The notes under the pieces: model-generated
Database searches by the model: none
Told to the model about the DNA's origin: nothing
The model's input: only the letters and a program-made list of their open reading frames with translations
Shown here: positions 1 through 12,000 of the stretch, piece by piece
Layout: each line of letters opens with the position of its first letter
Position numbering within the stretch: the stretch's first letter is position 1
Origin: Corynespora cassiicola
Lineage: Eukaryota; Ascomycota; Dothideomycetes; Pleosporales; Corynesporascaceae
NCBI GenBank assembly: GCA_022059125.1
Contig: JAEUWY010000013.1
Span: 930,001-994,000 of the forward strand
Length of the DNA: 64,000 nt
Reading direction: 5' to 3'
Translations under genes and position numbers: made by a program

Positions 1-668
1 AACAGATAGAAGTTGGCTGCTGCACTCAATTCGATAGGGATGAGAGCGTGGGACCGCTCGTCTATATTGTGTCTAGTTTCCAACCAGACTGGTACATGTG
101 ATGCTAGATTGTATTCATAGATCTCGTAACGAGAACTGGCCCCCTCCTACAAAGCTTCGAAAAAGGGCCGAAAGTCGCAGGGCAGAGGCCGCCATTTGCG
201 ACAGGTATCCACCGCACTAGATTAGCCTTACCTAACGCCGTCGCCGTGACCTTGAAAACCGACGTGAAAAGTCCCTGCGTCGGTGTGGAACTCAGACAGC
301 CGCCCGTAGATATAGGTCCACAGTTCATGAATCAGAAAAAAGGGAAGAGGAAACTCCGTAACGCCCGCTAGAACGCATTGGATGTATGGAAGAAAAAAAA
401 GAAGAATAAAGAAAAAGAGGGCAAAGTGCCACTCGCCCCATCATCGTGAGGCCGAACAAATCCGGGACAATCTCGTCCGAACAGTAAAGGAAGAAGAAAC
501 GGATGGAAACCGTATAGTACAATGTGGTCCGGAATGTACAGGTTGTCTTTCTAGACAGCAAACTGACGTGCTGGAGGGGTATCGTCGTGCCATGAGCACG
601 CAAGAAGCAATGCTTGACCTTGGAATACGTAGAAAAGGGAGACGCCACTCTAAATCGCTCTGCTCTTC
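1..668. other. gene-free stretch downstream of the LST4-like gene
   Basis: I see no gene here. It is the region beyond the stop codon of the minus-strand LST4-like gene. It contains a purine-rich A/G tract around 385-425. Short open frames on both strands have no recognisable domains. Confidence 0.6.
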
Positions 669-3600
669 TCATTCTACTTCCGCCAGCCAGCGCCGAATAC
701 CTTCTTTCAAAGACGAGTCGGTGGCAGTCTTTGCAGGGACCTCGGAACTAGCGGAACTCTCTTCGCTTGTCTTTGCCTTGGTTTCCTCCTTTGCGCTGCG
801 CTCGGCAGTGACATTTCTGACGACCGACTCAAGCGCATCGAATATGATACCCTTGCAGTCGTTATGTGGAACCTCCACATGGTTGCCAGCGTCGGAGCCC
901 GACCGCGTATCACGCCTACCACGCCTTGAGCTAGATCTTGACGAGCTGGCCGATTGTGTCCGAGATCCTTGTCCAGACTGGGCGAGAACACGATCTACAG
1001 CATCTATGAGTGTAGCATCAAAGTCCATGATCGGCTCTTCGATAAATTGCTGGTCCAGATGCACTTCCGTCATCATGGATGCTGCCAAGCCCGAGGTGTA
1101 CGGATTGCCATATTGCGAACGGCCCGGGCCCATGCCAGTAACGCCAGGAGTCATTGCGGACGGTTGATAGGTTGGAGTCGGGATCAATTTGACCAGTCGA
1201 CGTAAGCGGATGCGCTTGATGCTGAAGGTGCGCGTATCAGCCACAAGCGCAGAGCATACCTCTACCCAGCGCTCCAGTGGGCCTTGCTCAAGGGTAGGTG
1301 TTGCGGCCAGGGTGATGGGCGTTGGTTCGGCGCTCATGGCCCGCTTGATGTCCTGTTCGAGCTCCGTATACGGCTTGATGGCTTGTACTGCGAAATCCGG
1401 ATGGAATTGCTTCAGCCAGCCAGCAGCATTGACGGGCTGGTCAGGCTCCCCGCTGGGTATCGAAAATATAGACGACTCGCCAAAGCTTGAGCCATGCTGA
1501 CTGGATGCATACCCTCCCATCAATGGAGACTGGAGAGGTGAACCGAAATCTGGGAGCGGGATATCGACATCGATGACACCGTCCTTCTCATTCACGGACA
1601 GCTTCAGAGTGGAGTCAAATGTCTTGGGGCGTTCAGGTATGGGTCGGGCCGCAGACGCTGGAACACCGCTGTTACCCCCCATGGGATAGGTCTCTGGAGA
1701 GTTTTCTGCGCTGGTATTTGCAATCGTTGCGTTCGCTTCATCTGCATCGTTGTCTCCAAAAACCCCGTCCATGGTGAGTTCCTGGACCATGTGCTCCAGC
1801 TGAGAACGCGGGCGATCAGGTCGGAATCCAGGGCTGGCTACACCCAAACCGTCGTCCGTGCTTTGTAGTAGATCGCTGTGATCTGTCGACGAACCACGTC
1901 GCCCACCGCTCCAGAAGCTCATGAAGCCGCTCCAACGGCTCGTGTTTCCAGAATCGGTGCTAGGGTTGCTGGCGTGCCCAGTACCGGTGCGCTGCAGAGT
2001 CTGCATCAAGTTCGCGGATGCTAAGCTATCGCTGCTCTCCGGCCGATGGTCGGGGAGCGGCCCAGAAGATCTGGTCCTTGGGAGAGTGAAGTGCGCAACA
2101 GGAACAGCCGTCTGAGGAGTGGCAGTAGACATGGTGGCATTGGTGCTCTTCGTAGTGACAGGACTGTCGGACATGGACGGGATCACCAAGCTGGTCCGGA
2201 TAGAATGGGCTGAAGAGCGGCGAGAGTGCCTGGGGGTGTCGGGAACATCAGGAGCCCCGGATTCCGAGCGTCCGCCCGAAGACTCGAGCGTTGATAGACT
2301 GGTGCCGTTGGGGGGCGGGGGTTGCAGACGCATATTGGTAAGGCTCTGTTTCCCTCTGGGGCGTCGATTGATCTGGCGGCGAAGGGACTGCTTCCTAGAG
2401 GGAGGTACATTGGTCGGGGGAGACTGAGAGTATGCGCGGATCGAGGCAGAAGTACTGGGGCGGTTGGGGGACGAGTTATCGTAGGCTGTGGCGGTGTTCG
2501 ATGGCAAGAAAGCAGCGAGGAGAAAGATCAGTCGCCTCGCAGCCATTTTGTCAGGCGAGACAATGACGGTGCGATTTGAGATGATGAGATTCTCGCCAGC
2601 GTTTGACTTTTGCTGTTCCCGGTGGCGCTTCCGATGCCATTTTGGACCAAGAAGGTTGAGCCACTCCGTGTGATTGCCCAAAAAGGCAGTCAGCAGATTG
2701 AAGAAGAAGAAGTTTTCCTCTCGACGCCCAGCCCACCGACCAAGCCATCGTGCTTCCTCACGCCACACGCCCCATTTCCCTTGGCCCGTCATCACCCTGG
2801 GAATTCTCATGCCACTCACAACGCGCTGACCCGCAGCGTCGACCGCCCTCCTGATGCTCTCGTCCGACATTAGGGCATTTGGCTGCAGGCGGAGGGCTCG
2901 CCGGGGGGGCTGCAGAGGGACGTCCCTCATGCTGGAACGCGAGGGCTGGGCGCGGGGCTGTTGCATGACGGGTGGGGTAGCTGCATCGACGGCCTTGAAG
3001 TGAGCCAGAATTCGCTCCTGGACTACGAACTGGAGGCTGGTAATGGCGCGCATTATGACATCCCAGTGCTGGCCAATGACATCGACGCGGTCGTCAACAT
3101 CGCTGTTCAGAGAGGTGGAAAGAAGCGATTCAACGCCAAAGTTGGAGTCAATCACGGCCCATCCCGCACGACGGTCGGAGTCCAGCGAAGAGCCAAGGGA
3201 ATCGTGGCCAGGGGCCGAGGTGGACACGTGAGCATGGCTCCGGGCATTCCCAGGGCGGGACGGCGGGCGCATGGTGGGGGAGGAGGCGGCTATGGGCAGA
3301 TGAAGGATGACGGTTATGGCATACATGGGGCTCTTGCGCGCCTGCGAATACTGGGGGAGCTTTGGGGCGCCCGGCTTGGAGCCAGTCCGTGGGAAAGGGA
3401 AGCCGCTGGTCTTGCCCAGAGAGCTCTGGGGTGTAGGAGTGCGCAGGCTGGACGAATCCTCGTCCTCGGGCACCGTGACTGAGAACATGCGAGTTATGAA
3501 GATGGTGCGTCTCCTGGGCTCCTTGGATATGCTGTCGCTGGACTCGACGCGGGGCAGCTCTGGGGGCAGATTGGCGGGGGTGAAGGACTTGGCCAGGTGG

Positions 3601-4364
3601 CTGCGTCTGCGCAGGCCCTCGGCGCGGCCCAGGGAACTGGTGGCATCCTGAAGCGAGGGCGCTTCGGGGGACTTTGAGTCGAGGGGTACGATGTGGATCT
3701 TGTTGGAGTTGCCGCGGTAGTTCATGGGGGTGTTGCCAAACATGCAGTCCAGGCAGATGTTGACCAGATCGGTGGCCTCTCGGGCGCGAGCCTGGGCCCT
3801 GGCCTGGGCCTTGGACTGGGTGTGCTCGTCGATGTTGGGCATGGAGGATATGGAGTTGCCCCGGGTGCGGGTACGGGTAAAGGCGGTGACGGTGGGCGAG
3901 CGAGGCGTCGCTGACTCGGTGACGAGCGACGAGCGGCGGGCGTGCTGGCCGCCAAAGGCAGGCCCCGCGGTGGTGGCAGAGGCAGAAGCAGAGGCGGTGG
4001 GTGTGGCGGCAAAGGCCCTCGCGCGGGCGGTGGGCAGGGTGGGCGAGTCTGCGCGCGGCGGGCCCGGCTTGGAGTCGAACAGCACCGTCTTGGGCAGGGA
4101 GCTCGTCTCATCCTGGGCGACGATGATGCGGCAGTCGCGCGGGAAGTCGAGGTCGATCTCCGGCAGCGGGCCGTCGCAGGCGCTGCCGGGGGTGAGGGGC
4201 GCGGCGTGCAGAGGGTAGGGCTGGCCGTCGGGGTGGTAGAGCGTGTTCGCTTCGGGGTAGAGCAGGTGTCGCGTGTGAGACTCCTCGGTGGCAGAGTCGA
4301 GGGCGGTGGCAGGCGGCGGGTGCGGCGGGCCTGCGCCCTTGCGACTGAAGAACTGGCCGAGCAT
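669..4364 (-). CDS. LST4: Lst4/FNIP-like folliculin-interacting protein
   Basis: One uninterrupted exon of 1231 aa. The N-terminal part carries the FNIP/Lst4 longin-type signature: DCRIIVAQDE at residues 77-86 and CLDCMFGNTPMNYRG at 204-218, followed by a conserved IHIVPLDS stretch. Long Ser/Pro/Thr-rich disordered linkers separate this from middle and C-terminal DENN-like segments; the C-terminus includes an acidic HLDQQFIEEPIMDFDATLID block and ends in GIRRWLAEVE. In yeast, Lst4 pairs with Lst7 (folliculin) at the vacuole and acts as a GAP for the Rag GTPase Gtr2, feeding amino-acid status to TORC1. That role is inferred from family membership. The ATG at 4364 is in frame with the conserved N-terminus. 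The large size for the family comes from the low-complexity linkers. Confidence 0.85.
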   Translation of the reverse strand: MLGQFFSRKGAGPPHPPPATALDSATEESHTRHLLYPEANTLYHPDGQPYPLHAAPLTPGSACDGPLPEIDLDFPRDCRIIVAQDETSSLPKTVLFDSKPGPPRADSPTLPTARARAFAATPTASASASATTAGPAFGGQHARRSSLVTESATPRSPTVTAFTRTRTRGNSISSMPNIDEHTQSKAQARAQARAREATDLVNICLDCMFGNTPMNYRGNSNKIHIVPLDSKSPEAPSLQDATSSLGRAEGLRRRSHLAKSFTPANLPPELPRVESSDSISKEPRRRTIFITRMFSVTVPEDEDSSSLRTPTPQSSLGKTSGFPFPRTGSKPGAPKLPQYSQARKSPMYAITVILHLPIAASSPTMRPPSRPGNARSHAHVSTSAPGHDSLGSSLDSDRRAGWAVIDSNFGVESLLSTSLNSDVDDRVDVIGQHWDVIMRAITSLQFVVQERILAHFKAVDAATPPVMQQPRAQPSRSSMRDVPLQPPRRALRLQPNALMSDESIRRAVDAAGQRVVSGMRIPRVMTGQGKWGVWREEARWLGRWAGRREENFFFFNLLTAFLGNHTEWLNLLGPKWHRKRHREQQKSNAGENLIISNRTVIVSPDKMAARRLIFLLAAFLPSNTATAYDNSSPNRPSTSASIRAYSQSPPTNVPPSRKQSLRRQINRRPRGKQSLTNMRLQPPPPNGTSLSTLESSGGRSESGAPDVPDTPRHSRRSSAHSIRTSLVIPSMSDSPVTTKSTNATMSTATPQTAVPVAHFTLPRTRSSGPLPDHRPESSDSLASANLMQTLQRTGTGHASNPSTDSGNTSRWSGFMSFWSGGRRGSSTDHSDLLQSTDDGLGVASPGFRPDRPRSQLEHMVQELTMDGVFGDNDADEANATIANTSAENSPETYPMGGNSGVPASAARPIPERPKTFDSTLKLSVNEKDGVIDVDIPLPDFGSPLQSPLMGGYASSQHGSSFGESSIFSIPSGEPDQPVNAAGWLKQFHPDFAVQAIKPYTELEQDIKRAMSAEPTPITLAATPTLEQGPLERWVEVCSALVADTRTFSIKRIRLRRLVKLIPTPTYQPSAMTPGVTGMGPGRSQYGNPYTSGLAASMMTEVHLDQQFIEEPIMDFDATLIDAVDRVLAQSGQGSRTQSASSSRSSSRRGRRDTRSGSDAGNHVEVPHNDCKGIIFDALESVVRNVTAERSAKEETKAKTSEESSASSEVPAKTATDSSLKEGIRRWLAEVE

Positions 4365-4669
4365 TTGGCAATGCTATGCCGTGTCCATGGACAGCCGCCT
4401 CAGCAGTTATCAAAGACTCGGGGCGAGGGTGCGGGTGCGAGGCGGGCCGGCCGTGAACAGCCCATGGCAACGGGAGCGCGCCGTTGTGGTGGAGGGAGAG
4501 AGGAGGGGGAGTGTCGCGACGTGAGGCGGAGGAGGCGGAGGAGGCGTGTCGTGGCCGCCGCGGTGCGCGGTGCGCGGTGCGCGATGGGAGGCGGGAGGCG
4601 GGAGGTGCTTGGGCGCGTGTCCGTCGTCGTCCTCGTCTTGGTCGTCTCCTCGTCTCCTCGTCTCCTCGT

Positions 4670-4694
4670 TGTCGTCGTCGTCGTCGTCGTCGTC
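4670..4694 (+). repeat. GTC trinucleotide microsatellite
   Basis: About eight tandem GTC units, preceded by degenerate TCGTCTCC-type repeats from 4620. It lies about 300 bp upstream of the LST4 start codon, so it may be in the promoter or 5' UTR. Confidence 0.85.
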
Positions 4695-4817
4695 ACAAGA
4701 CTGCGGGCGAGCAGCGTGTCGCGTGGGTAGCGGCGGCGTGCGAGGCAGAGCAGCTGGGCAGACGGTGGGTGGTGGGAGTGGGTGGTGGGAGTGGGCCGGT
4801 GGGCGTGTGGAGAAGGA

Positions 4818-4846
4818 CTGGTGCTGGTGCTGGTGCTGGTGCTGGG
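4818..4846 (+). repeat. CTGGTG hexamer repeat
   Basis: Four to five tandem CTGGTG units in the LST4 upstream region, next to a degenerate GGTGGGAGTG duplication at 4767-4795. Confidence 0.8.
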
Positions 4847-7223
4847 TGCGGGTACTGGCTACTGACTACTAACTACTGACCTAGGGACGTCTAGGTGCTA
4901 CCTCGACGACTCCGCGGCGAGCAGGCGAGCAAACGGCTTAGTTATACAATGGGCGGTGAAGGGGACGTGCTCCCTGCCCCCCTGCTCCCTGCTCCCTGCT
5001 TCCCGGCCTCTGTCCTCTGCTCTGCTCTGCGCGTAGTGCCCGCCATGGCCGCCACGCCCGCCCGCATGCATCGTATGCTCTGCCCGCTCTGCCCGCGCTG
5101 CCCAGGTGCCTCTGCTTTCTTTTGGCTGCTGGCCAGGCCAGACCAGGCCAGACGGAAGCGCGGAAAAAGCCACTCAGACGGTCGCTCCCGCCGTCATCCA
5201 CCGAGTCCCGCTCCCCATCTGCTCGTTAGCCCGCATCAGCCTGCATCGGCGTCGACCTGATGCCCTCTGCCTCTGATCGGTGAGCCCAGGATCCCCAGAC
5301 TCTCGCGCGCCCGCATACCACGGCTTATCACCACCAACGGCTATTTGCAGCGTTGCAGCGCTGCCACTGCTCCTCGTCGCCCGCCCACGTCAGCCCGCCC
5401 TCCTGTGCTGGGCTGACCAAGCTTGGAGCATGGCCCGCCTGCTCTCTGCTTGCTCCACGCCTGCTCCACGCCTGCTCGGCTCGCCGCAGTGCAATGTTCA
5501 AACACCGCCCTTCCTATTGACCACACGCCGTGTCCCCCGTCCATGTCCATGTCCGCCAGATCTGCACCCAAGAGCGTGGATCCCGGTGGCTGCAACCCAA
5601 TCGCTGCCACGGACCCCATACAAAGGCCAGCCCGTGCTTGACTCTTGACCTTGCTGTTCGACCACCACTTCTTCTGCCCTTATCAACCTTTGCAAATACG
5701 AGCACTTTGGCCGCGCCGAAGTCACCTCGTCAGTGCTACCAGAGAGCAAACTCGTCTCCCGCCCCTTCCGGACGAATAGGCCCTGTCGTCGTCGAAACTC
5801 TCTGGCTGGCTAGACGATTCAGCAACCACAACGTCACTACTGGTGGCTTCCCAGGATGCCGAAACTTCCCTCCTCCGTCCCTTCCCTGCCCTCTCCCCAT
5901 GCTTCTTGCTGCCCGCCGCGCCCTAAACGCCATCCCTCCCTCTGCCTCATTTTCCCCCCATTTCCCACCACACTGCTCCGCCTCGTGTCCGATACCGGTC
6001 TCGCATAAAAATGTGCCCCAGATCTGATCCATACCGTGGATGCAAGTGCCAATTGTCCCGAACGTCGCCTGCCAATATGCCGAAGCTCACCACAGCCCGT
6101 CGCCTGCCAACGCCCGTCCTGTCGTGCCTCGAGCTCGTCTCTTCCACCGCCCAGGGTCCTACACCACCTCCCTCAACACAAAACCCGGTTCTCACCCATT
6201 GGCTTTGGTATTCGTCTTTGGGCCCCGCCTCCAGCTGCCTTGGTGCTCGCCTATGTACCCCAGAGTCCGTGTGTTCTGCATTGCTAGGGGCTCTGGCTGT
6301 TGCCCATCTTAACCCTCATCCCAAGTTCACAAGCCTGTCCACGGGTGCATCCAATTCCATTCTCGGCGCTGCTCATTCCTCCCTTGTCAGAGCCAATCCG
6401 GCGCAGCAGCACGCGCAACCCGCCCTACGTAAGTCCGCCCATCGGCGCGCCCAACACCACCTGAGCGACATGGGGGGCTGTCCATACAAAGCAGATTGGA
6501 GATTTAGGCCTCGATCGCTTGACGCAAAGCCCAATGGCAGTTGTTGCCCTGCAACAATTTCTTCCGGCTTTTTCCCAAGCGATGCCTCTTCTGCATACGG
6601 AGCCTCACCACCCTGATTACACTGCAGTCCACCTCCAACTCCTTTCGGACGGCTCCAGCTGCAATGAGACAAGCTTTCTAGGGCCAGAGACACCGGCCCG
6701 AGTAGCTCGTATCCGGCCCTGGCCCATTAGCCCTCAGTGATCCCGCGCAGACACTTGCACCTCTTTACATCATACCACACATCCCGCTGTGGATACCATA
6801 CGCCATGGCCTTGCGCATTCAATACCGCTCCCTGTGACCTGCATTGACGCCGCACATTCAACAACCATCCGGGTGATGAGCAATGGCACATTATCGTTTC
6901 GTCAGCAATCAACAACCATGACATGTCCAATCTCCCGTATTTGATCATCTTCCCTCGCATCACTCCAGCCTGTTCTTCGTCATTTATACAAGGTACCGTT
7001 TGAAACTTTCCATGCAAAATGACGCACTGCCGCTCTGTCAAGCGAGATGGTTTTTTTCATCTTTGTTTTTTTTTTTTTCAATCACGAGGTGAGTACTATC
7101 TTTCTATGCGCCAATGGCATGGCGGGACAACATCGACGAATGGGATTTCATAATACAGGGAAAACATGAATGAGAACACTGTCCACCACTGGGAAGAATG
7201 GAGATGCTGTGACACTGCAGTCA

Positions 7224-8700
7224 CTAATAATGACCGGCGTCCTGAGCCTGCTTCACGGCCAACCACAAGCCCATTGCTGCGAGCAGCCCCATCAAGCCAA
7301 CTGCGAACACGACAGCAACGAAGGGTATGATTGGGGGGCGTGGGCCTTTCATGCCTTCAATTTCCCTGTCGAGCGTCTCGGCCATCTTCTCTATGGAGAA
7401 CTCGGCAATGACGCGTTCCTTTCCCCGTTTACCCATCTCCTTCAGCCTCTCTTCGCCATCACCGCCCTCCAATGCCACGCGCATCACTTCAGTCCAGTCC
7501 TGCACCTTGGAGACGTCCCTCAGCCAGCCCGTCTGGCCGTTAACGACGGTTTCCGTGGGTCCGCCCTCATTTGCTGCTAGCACCGGCGTTTCTGCTAGCA
7601 TGGCCTCTAGCGGCACAATGCCGAAATGCTCATTGCGCGGCGTGTAGACCAACAATCGTGACGTGGACAGTAGGGTGGTCTTGAAGGCGCTGGGGACCGA
7701 GTGGAGGAACAAAACCGAAATATCTTCGGGGACGCTCTGTGCAGTGATGACCGTCTTCGCCGTCGCATGCTTGAGCTGTAGTGAATCAGCCAGCTCGCAG
7801 AGCTCTGTATAAGTCGACAAGTTCTCGGCAATGCGAGCGTCGTAGCCACCTGCGATGACGAGACGTGTGTCCTTGCGCTCTCGCAAAGAAAGCCCTGCGT
7901 ATGCCCTGATTGCCAGGGCGACGTCCTTTTTCTTCTCGAAGCGGTTGATGCTGAGCAAAACCTTCTTGTCCTCCCACAGTGGCCTGACTTGTTCGATTGC
8001 ATTCTGCGGCGTGATGTCGACACAGGGGTACACAACGCCGGGCTTGCGGTGATTTAGGTCGGGAAAGGCTTCGCCAAACACGCCCTTGGTGAAGTTGCTG
8101 TTCACGACAATCGTGTCGCTGCATCCCGTGCTCCAACTCTCTAACCAATCGAAAGGAAGTCGGTAGAGCGACTTCAGTATTCCGCCTTGCTTTGCCAGCA
8201 GCTTGTCTGGGAAGTGGCAGTAGAAGAGGATGCGGGCGCGGGGTTGGAGCAGCCGGAGGAGGGGCACACCAGCGCTCAGCTGGTCGACGAAGAAGGACGT
8301 GGGCGAGAGGCTCCCCAGCTCGTTTGTGAAGAGAGCGATCTGCAGTATCAGGTGGACCTGGCGTAAGATGGCGCAGAGAATGGCGAAGCGGCCGAGGATG
8401 GTGGGGGGCACGATGGAGTTTCCGCGCACTCGAACATCGAGGGTTCCTTTGGATCAGAGGAGATTCTCAGCTACCTTTGTCATCCAGAGAATGAGCGGCT
8501 GGAGGCTATCAGGGCGCGCTGGGAAGCTTACCGTCACGGGCTTCGTCGAAGCAGTGGTTGCGGTCGCGATGCGACGTGAAGATGACGACCTTGTGGCCGC
8601 GGTTCTGCAGTCCGACGGCCGCATCGACCACAAGGCGCTCAGCCCCGCCTATGCCCAGATCCGGGTGGAAGAAGACGGTGGTGTGCTTCTTGGAGGCCAT
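7224..8700 (-). CDS. ALG2: ALG2 alpha-1,3/1,6-mannosyltransferase
   Basis: Two exons on the minus strand, 8532-8700 and 7224-8446, joined by a GT-AG intron give 463 aa, normal for ALG2. The enzyme adds the second and third mannoses (alpha-1,3 then alpha-1,6) to Man1GlcNAc2-PP-dolichol on the cytosolic ER face during N-glycan precursor assembly. Evidence: the N-terminal [13 protein letters not shown] motif (residues 12-24), the junction [11 protein letters not shown] created by the splice, a Glyco_transf_4/1 layout, and the donor-binding segment [14 protein letters not shown] with the EX7E glutamates. A hydrophobic C-terminal segment (about 30 residues) fits an ER membrane anchor. I chose the ATG at 8700 because it starts directly before the conserved motif; an in-frame upstream extension lacks conservation. 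Confidence 0.93.
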
Positions 8701-9090
8701 CTTGTTGGTGGAATCGCCAGACAGAAAAGTGTCTGAAGCATACGTGTTGCGAGGCCGACCTCGGGAAGACGCAGCTGCATCGGCACTTGCCCCTTTTGGG
8801 AATAGCTGCCGGCCTGGTGGTGGGACGGCCCCCCCGGGCACCTCCAGGGCTCTACCTCCAGCCAAGGCTCACGAGCCACTGCATTGCACATGATCGCGCT
8901 CCTATCACTACGCCATCTGACGAACGCCCTTCCAACTCTCACTCTTATCCCGAGTATACCATCCCGAGCTCTCGCCGGGCCTGTATCTGCATAAAGCTCC
9001 GTTGGGCTCTCCCGCATTCACTCCCAACATGCAGGCTGCGAGGCAGCTACATGTCGCCTATCGTCCCTAGATCCACGCCCGTCATCCGCC
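8701..9090. promoter_or_regulatory. shared promoter between ALG2 and VPS15
   Basis: The 390 bp between two divergent start codons must hold both promoters. I see no clear TATA box, which is usual for housekeeping fungal genes. Confidence 0.5.
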
Positions 9091-12000
9091 ATGGGACAAG
9101 GCTTCTCTCTCACGACGCTTTCGGCCGGCTCGGCAAACATCGACGTCCCCGAGCTGGCCGACCTGCAGTACGAAAAGTCTCTCGGGGCTGCGCGCTTCAT
9201 GAAGACAGTCCGGGCCCGCCATAAAGATGGCCTGGTTGTTGCCAGGGTGGTGATGAAGCCGTACGCCCAGTTCAATCTTGACATCTACGTCAAGCGACTC
9301 CTTGGTCTGTGCAACCAAGGTTGAAACCTCGTGGACTGCCGCTGACTAGCCGCAGACGAACGAAGCCAACTCGCTGATGTCCCAAACGCACTAGCTTACC
9401 ATCGCATCCTCGAGACCGCCGTTGGCGGTTATCTAGTCCGCCAATATATACACAGCTCCTTGTATGATCGCCTGAGGTCAGCTTCCCCCAATCACTCTTC
9501 TTCTTCTCTTGGCCTCGCTCATGCCTTGGCCTGTACAGCACCCGCCCCTTCCTCGAGGAAATCGAGAAGAAATGGCTGTCGTTTCAGCTCCTTTGTGCAG
9601 TCCGTGATTGCCACTCTCGGAACATCTACCACGGTGATATCAAGTCGGAAAATGTCTTGGTCACTTCATGGAACTGGTTGTATCTAACCGACTTCTCGTC
9701 TTCATACAAGCCAGCCCACCTCCCCGAAGACAACCCTGCCGATTTTTCGTTTTATTTCGACATGTCTGGTCGTCGTACGTGTTACCTTGCCCCCGAACGC
9801 TTCTATGCCCCCGGAGCTCAGCCGGAAACCGAACCCGTAGTGACCTGGGCTATGGACATATTCAGCGTAGGGTGCGTCATCGCCGAGTTATTCCTCGAGG
9901 CCCCCATCTTTTCCCTGAGTCAGCTCTTCAGATACCGCCAGGGCGAATACGACCCTGCCCATTCGCATCTCAGCAAAATTCAAGACGCAAATGTACGCGA
10001 TCTCATATCGCACATGATTCAGATCGATCCCAACTCGAGGATGTCTGCCGAGGACTATCTCAAGTATTGGCAAGGAAAGGTGTTTCCCGATTATTTCTAT
10101 GGATTCCTCCAACAGTATATGCACTCTATTACAGACCCCTCGTCCGGCCGGAAGCCCGTGACTGCGGGTACGGAACACCTCGGAGAGCCCGATGAGCGGA
10201 TAGAGCGTATCTACAACGATTTCGACAAGATATCACATTTGTTGTCTAGCAGCGATGGAAGTGATGCGTCCAGGCCGCAACACTTGCCTCCAAAGCCCAG
10301 CGCAGGACTCTTTCCGCTCTGCGTGGATATCCCAAATTACCAGCACCAAGCTTCGCCCACCCCGAGTCTTGCCGTGGATGACGGTAATCTGATATTTCTT
10401 ACCATTGTTGTCTCGTGTATGAGGGGAACTGCGAGGGCATCGGCTCGTGTCAGAGGCCTGGAACTTCTACTGGCATTTGCCGAAAAGCTTACCGATGAAG
10501 CAAAACTGGATCGTGTCATCCCTTATGTCGCAACAATGTTGATGGACAAGTCTGAACAAGTCAAGATTGCAGCTCTACGAACCATGACTCAGATTCTTGA
10601 CATGGTCCAAGTCGTCTCCCCTATCAATGCATACATCTTTCCCGAATATGTATTGCCTCGGCTGGAAGCATATCTCCCTGATTCTTCGGCCTCGCTGAGT
10701 CCACTGGTCCGTATGCAGTATTCTTGGTGCATCGGAACCTTGGCAAAAACAGCAGCGAGGTACCTGGACATGATCCAGGCCCTTCGTGCGGAAGCTGCTT
10801 TGCCAAACGCAGATCCTGGGACTGAAGATGATTTGACTTCATCTGCCCACCGCAATCAGTTTGACCTGGACCGTCAAAACCTACTGGAGGCATTTGAAAA
10901 GCACACAAAATCACTACTGACTGATCCTGATGCGCCGGTTCGCCGGGCTATGCTTCGGTCAGTCGCGGATCTCTGCGTGTTCTTTGGCAGCCCTCGCGCC
11001 AACGACGTTGTCTTGAGTCACTTGAACACGTACTTGAACGACCCCGACTGGATGCTCAAGTGCTCCTTCTTTGATGCCATTGTGGGTGTTGCCGTGTTTG
11101 TCGGTGGTGCGAGCTTAGAAGGCTACATCCTTCCTCTTATGGTCCAAGCATTGACAGACCCGGAGGAATTTGTGGTAGAAAGAGTCATTAGATCTTTCTC
11201 ATCTATTGCAGAGCTTGGTCTTTTCCAAAGGTCTAAGACGTGGGAGCTGGTTGACATTGTCGCACGGCTCACCATGCATCCAAACCTATGGATCCGAGAA
11301 GCGGCCGCCCAGTTCATTTCGGCGGCCTCAAAATACCTATCAGTAGCAGATACCCACAGTATACTCGTCAACCTCGTCAGGCCGTACCTCAAGGTCGTTC
11401 CGTCCGAATTCACCGAGTTAAGACTCCTGGATTCTCTGAAAAAGCCTTTGCCGAGACTGGTCATGGAAATGGCTTCAAATTGGGCTGTTCAATCGCAGAA
11501 GGGCCTATTCTGGGTACCTGCCAAACAACAACAGACATTCACTTTTGGGTCAACGGATGATACCTTGCCAACAATATCTGGGAGGGAACTGGATGCAAAA
11601 GTGCTTCAGAGGATGTCAAAGAATGAAGAAGACGAAACGTGGCTCCGAAAGTTGCGCAATGCCGGTATGACACTCGATGAAGACTTCAAATTAGTTGCGC
11701 TCCGGGAATTCATCTGGAGGGTAGTGCATCGCCGGCCGTCAGACAATGCGGGGTCATCACCTTCAAGATTCAAGAATATAGTCGCACTGAAGGACTTGGG
11801 CATACGTCCCTTGACTGTGCTTTTTGAAAACGCACGTCAAACAGTAGAGGAAGCAAGGAAGTCTGATGCACAAGACGATGGCTATTCTCGGCCCCGCACA
11901 ATCGCAGATGCGTTGCTAGATGCATCTACCACCGAAGCAGATGGTTTAGCAACGAGAATCACCCGTGCCAATACACAGGCAGAGCGATTAGCGCGGGAAG

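Larger units (their letters stand above)
4365..7223. other. long intergenic region, LST4 5' side to ALG2 3' side
   Basis: No convincing gene in 2.9 kb. The first part is GC-rich and probably holds the LST4 promoter and 5' UTR, with a trinucleotide run and a hexamer repeat near 4.7-4.85 kb. From about 4.9 to 6.7 kb it is C-rich, with several open frames of up to 200 codons that look like composition artefacts (Pro/Ser/Arg/Ala-rich, no domains). A T-run near 7065-7078 lies beyond the ALG2 stop codon. Confidence 0.5.

Noticed and set aside
382..1167. 261-codon plus-strand frame
   Set aside because: Overlaps the LST4-like coding region antisense; Ser/Arg-rich shadow without a domain.
3942..4730. 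262-codon plus-strand frame
   Set aside because: Antisense to the LST4 N-terminus and running into a microsatellite; Gly/Arg/Val composition only.
6011..6616. 201-codon plus-strand frame upstream of ALG2
   Set aside because: Pro/Ser/Ala-rich with no motif; similar frames occur in other C-rich stretches here.
9091..9800. VPS15 as an inactive pseudokinase because of DFS
   Set aside because: As I recall, substitution of the DFG glycine is normal in the Vps15 family, and the HGDIKSEN loop is intact.
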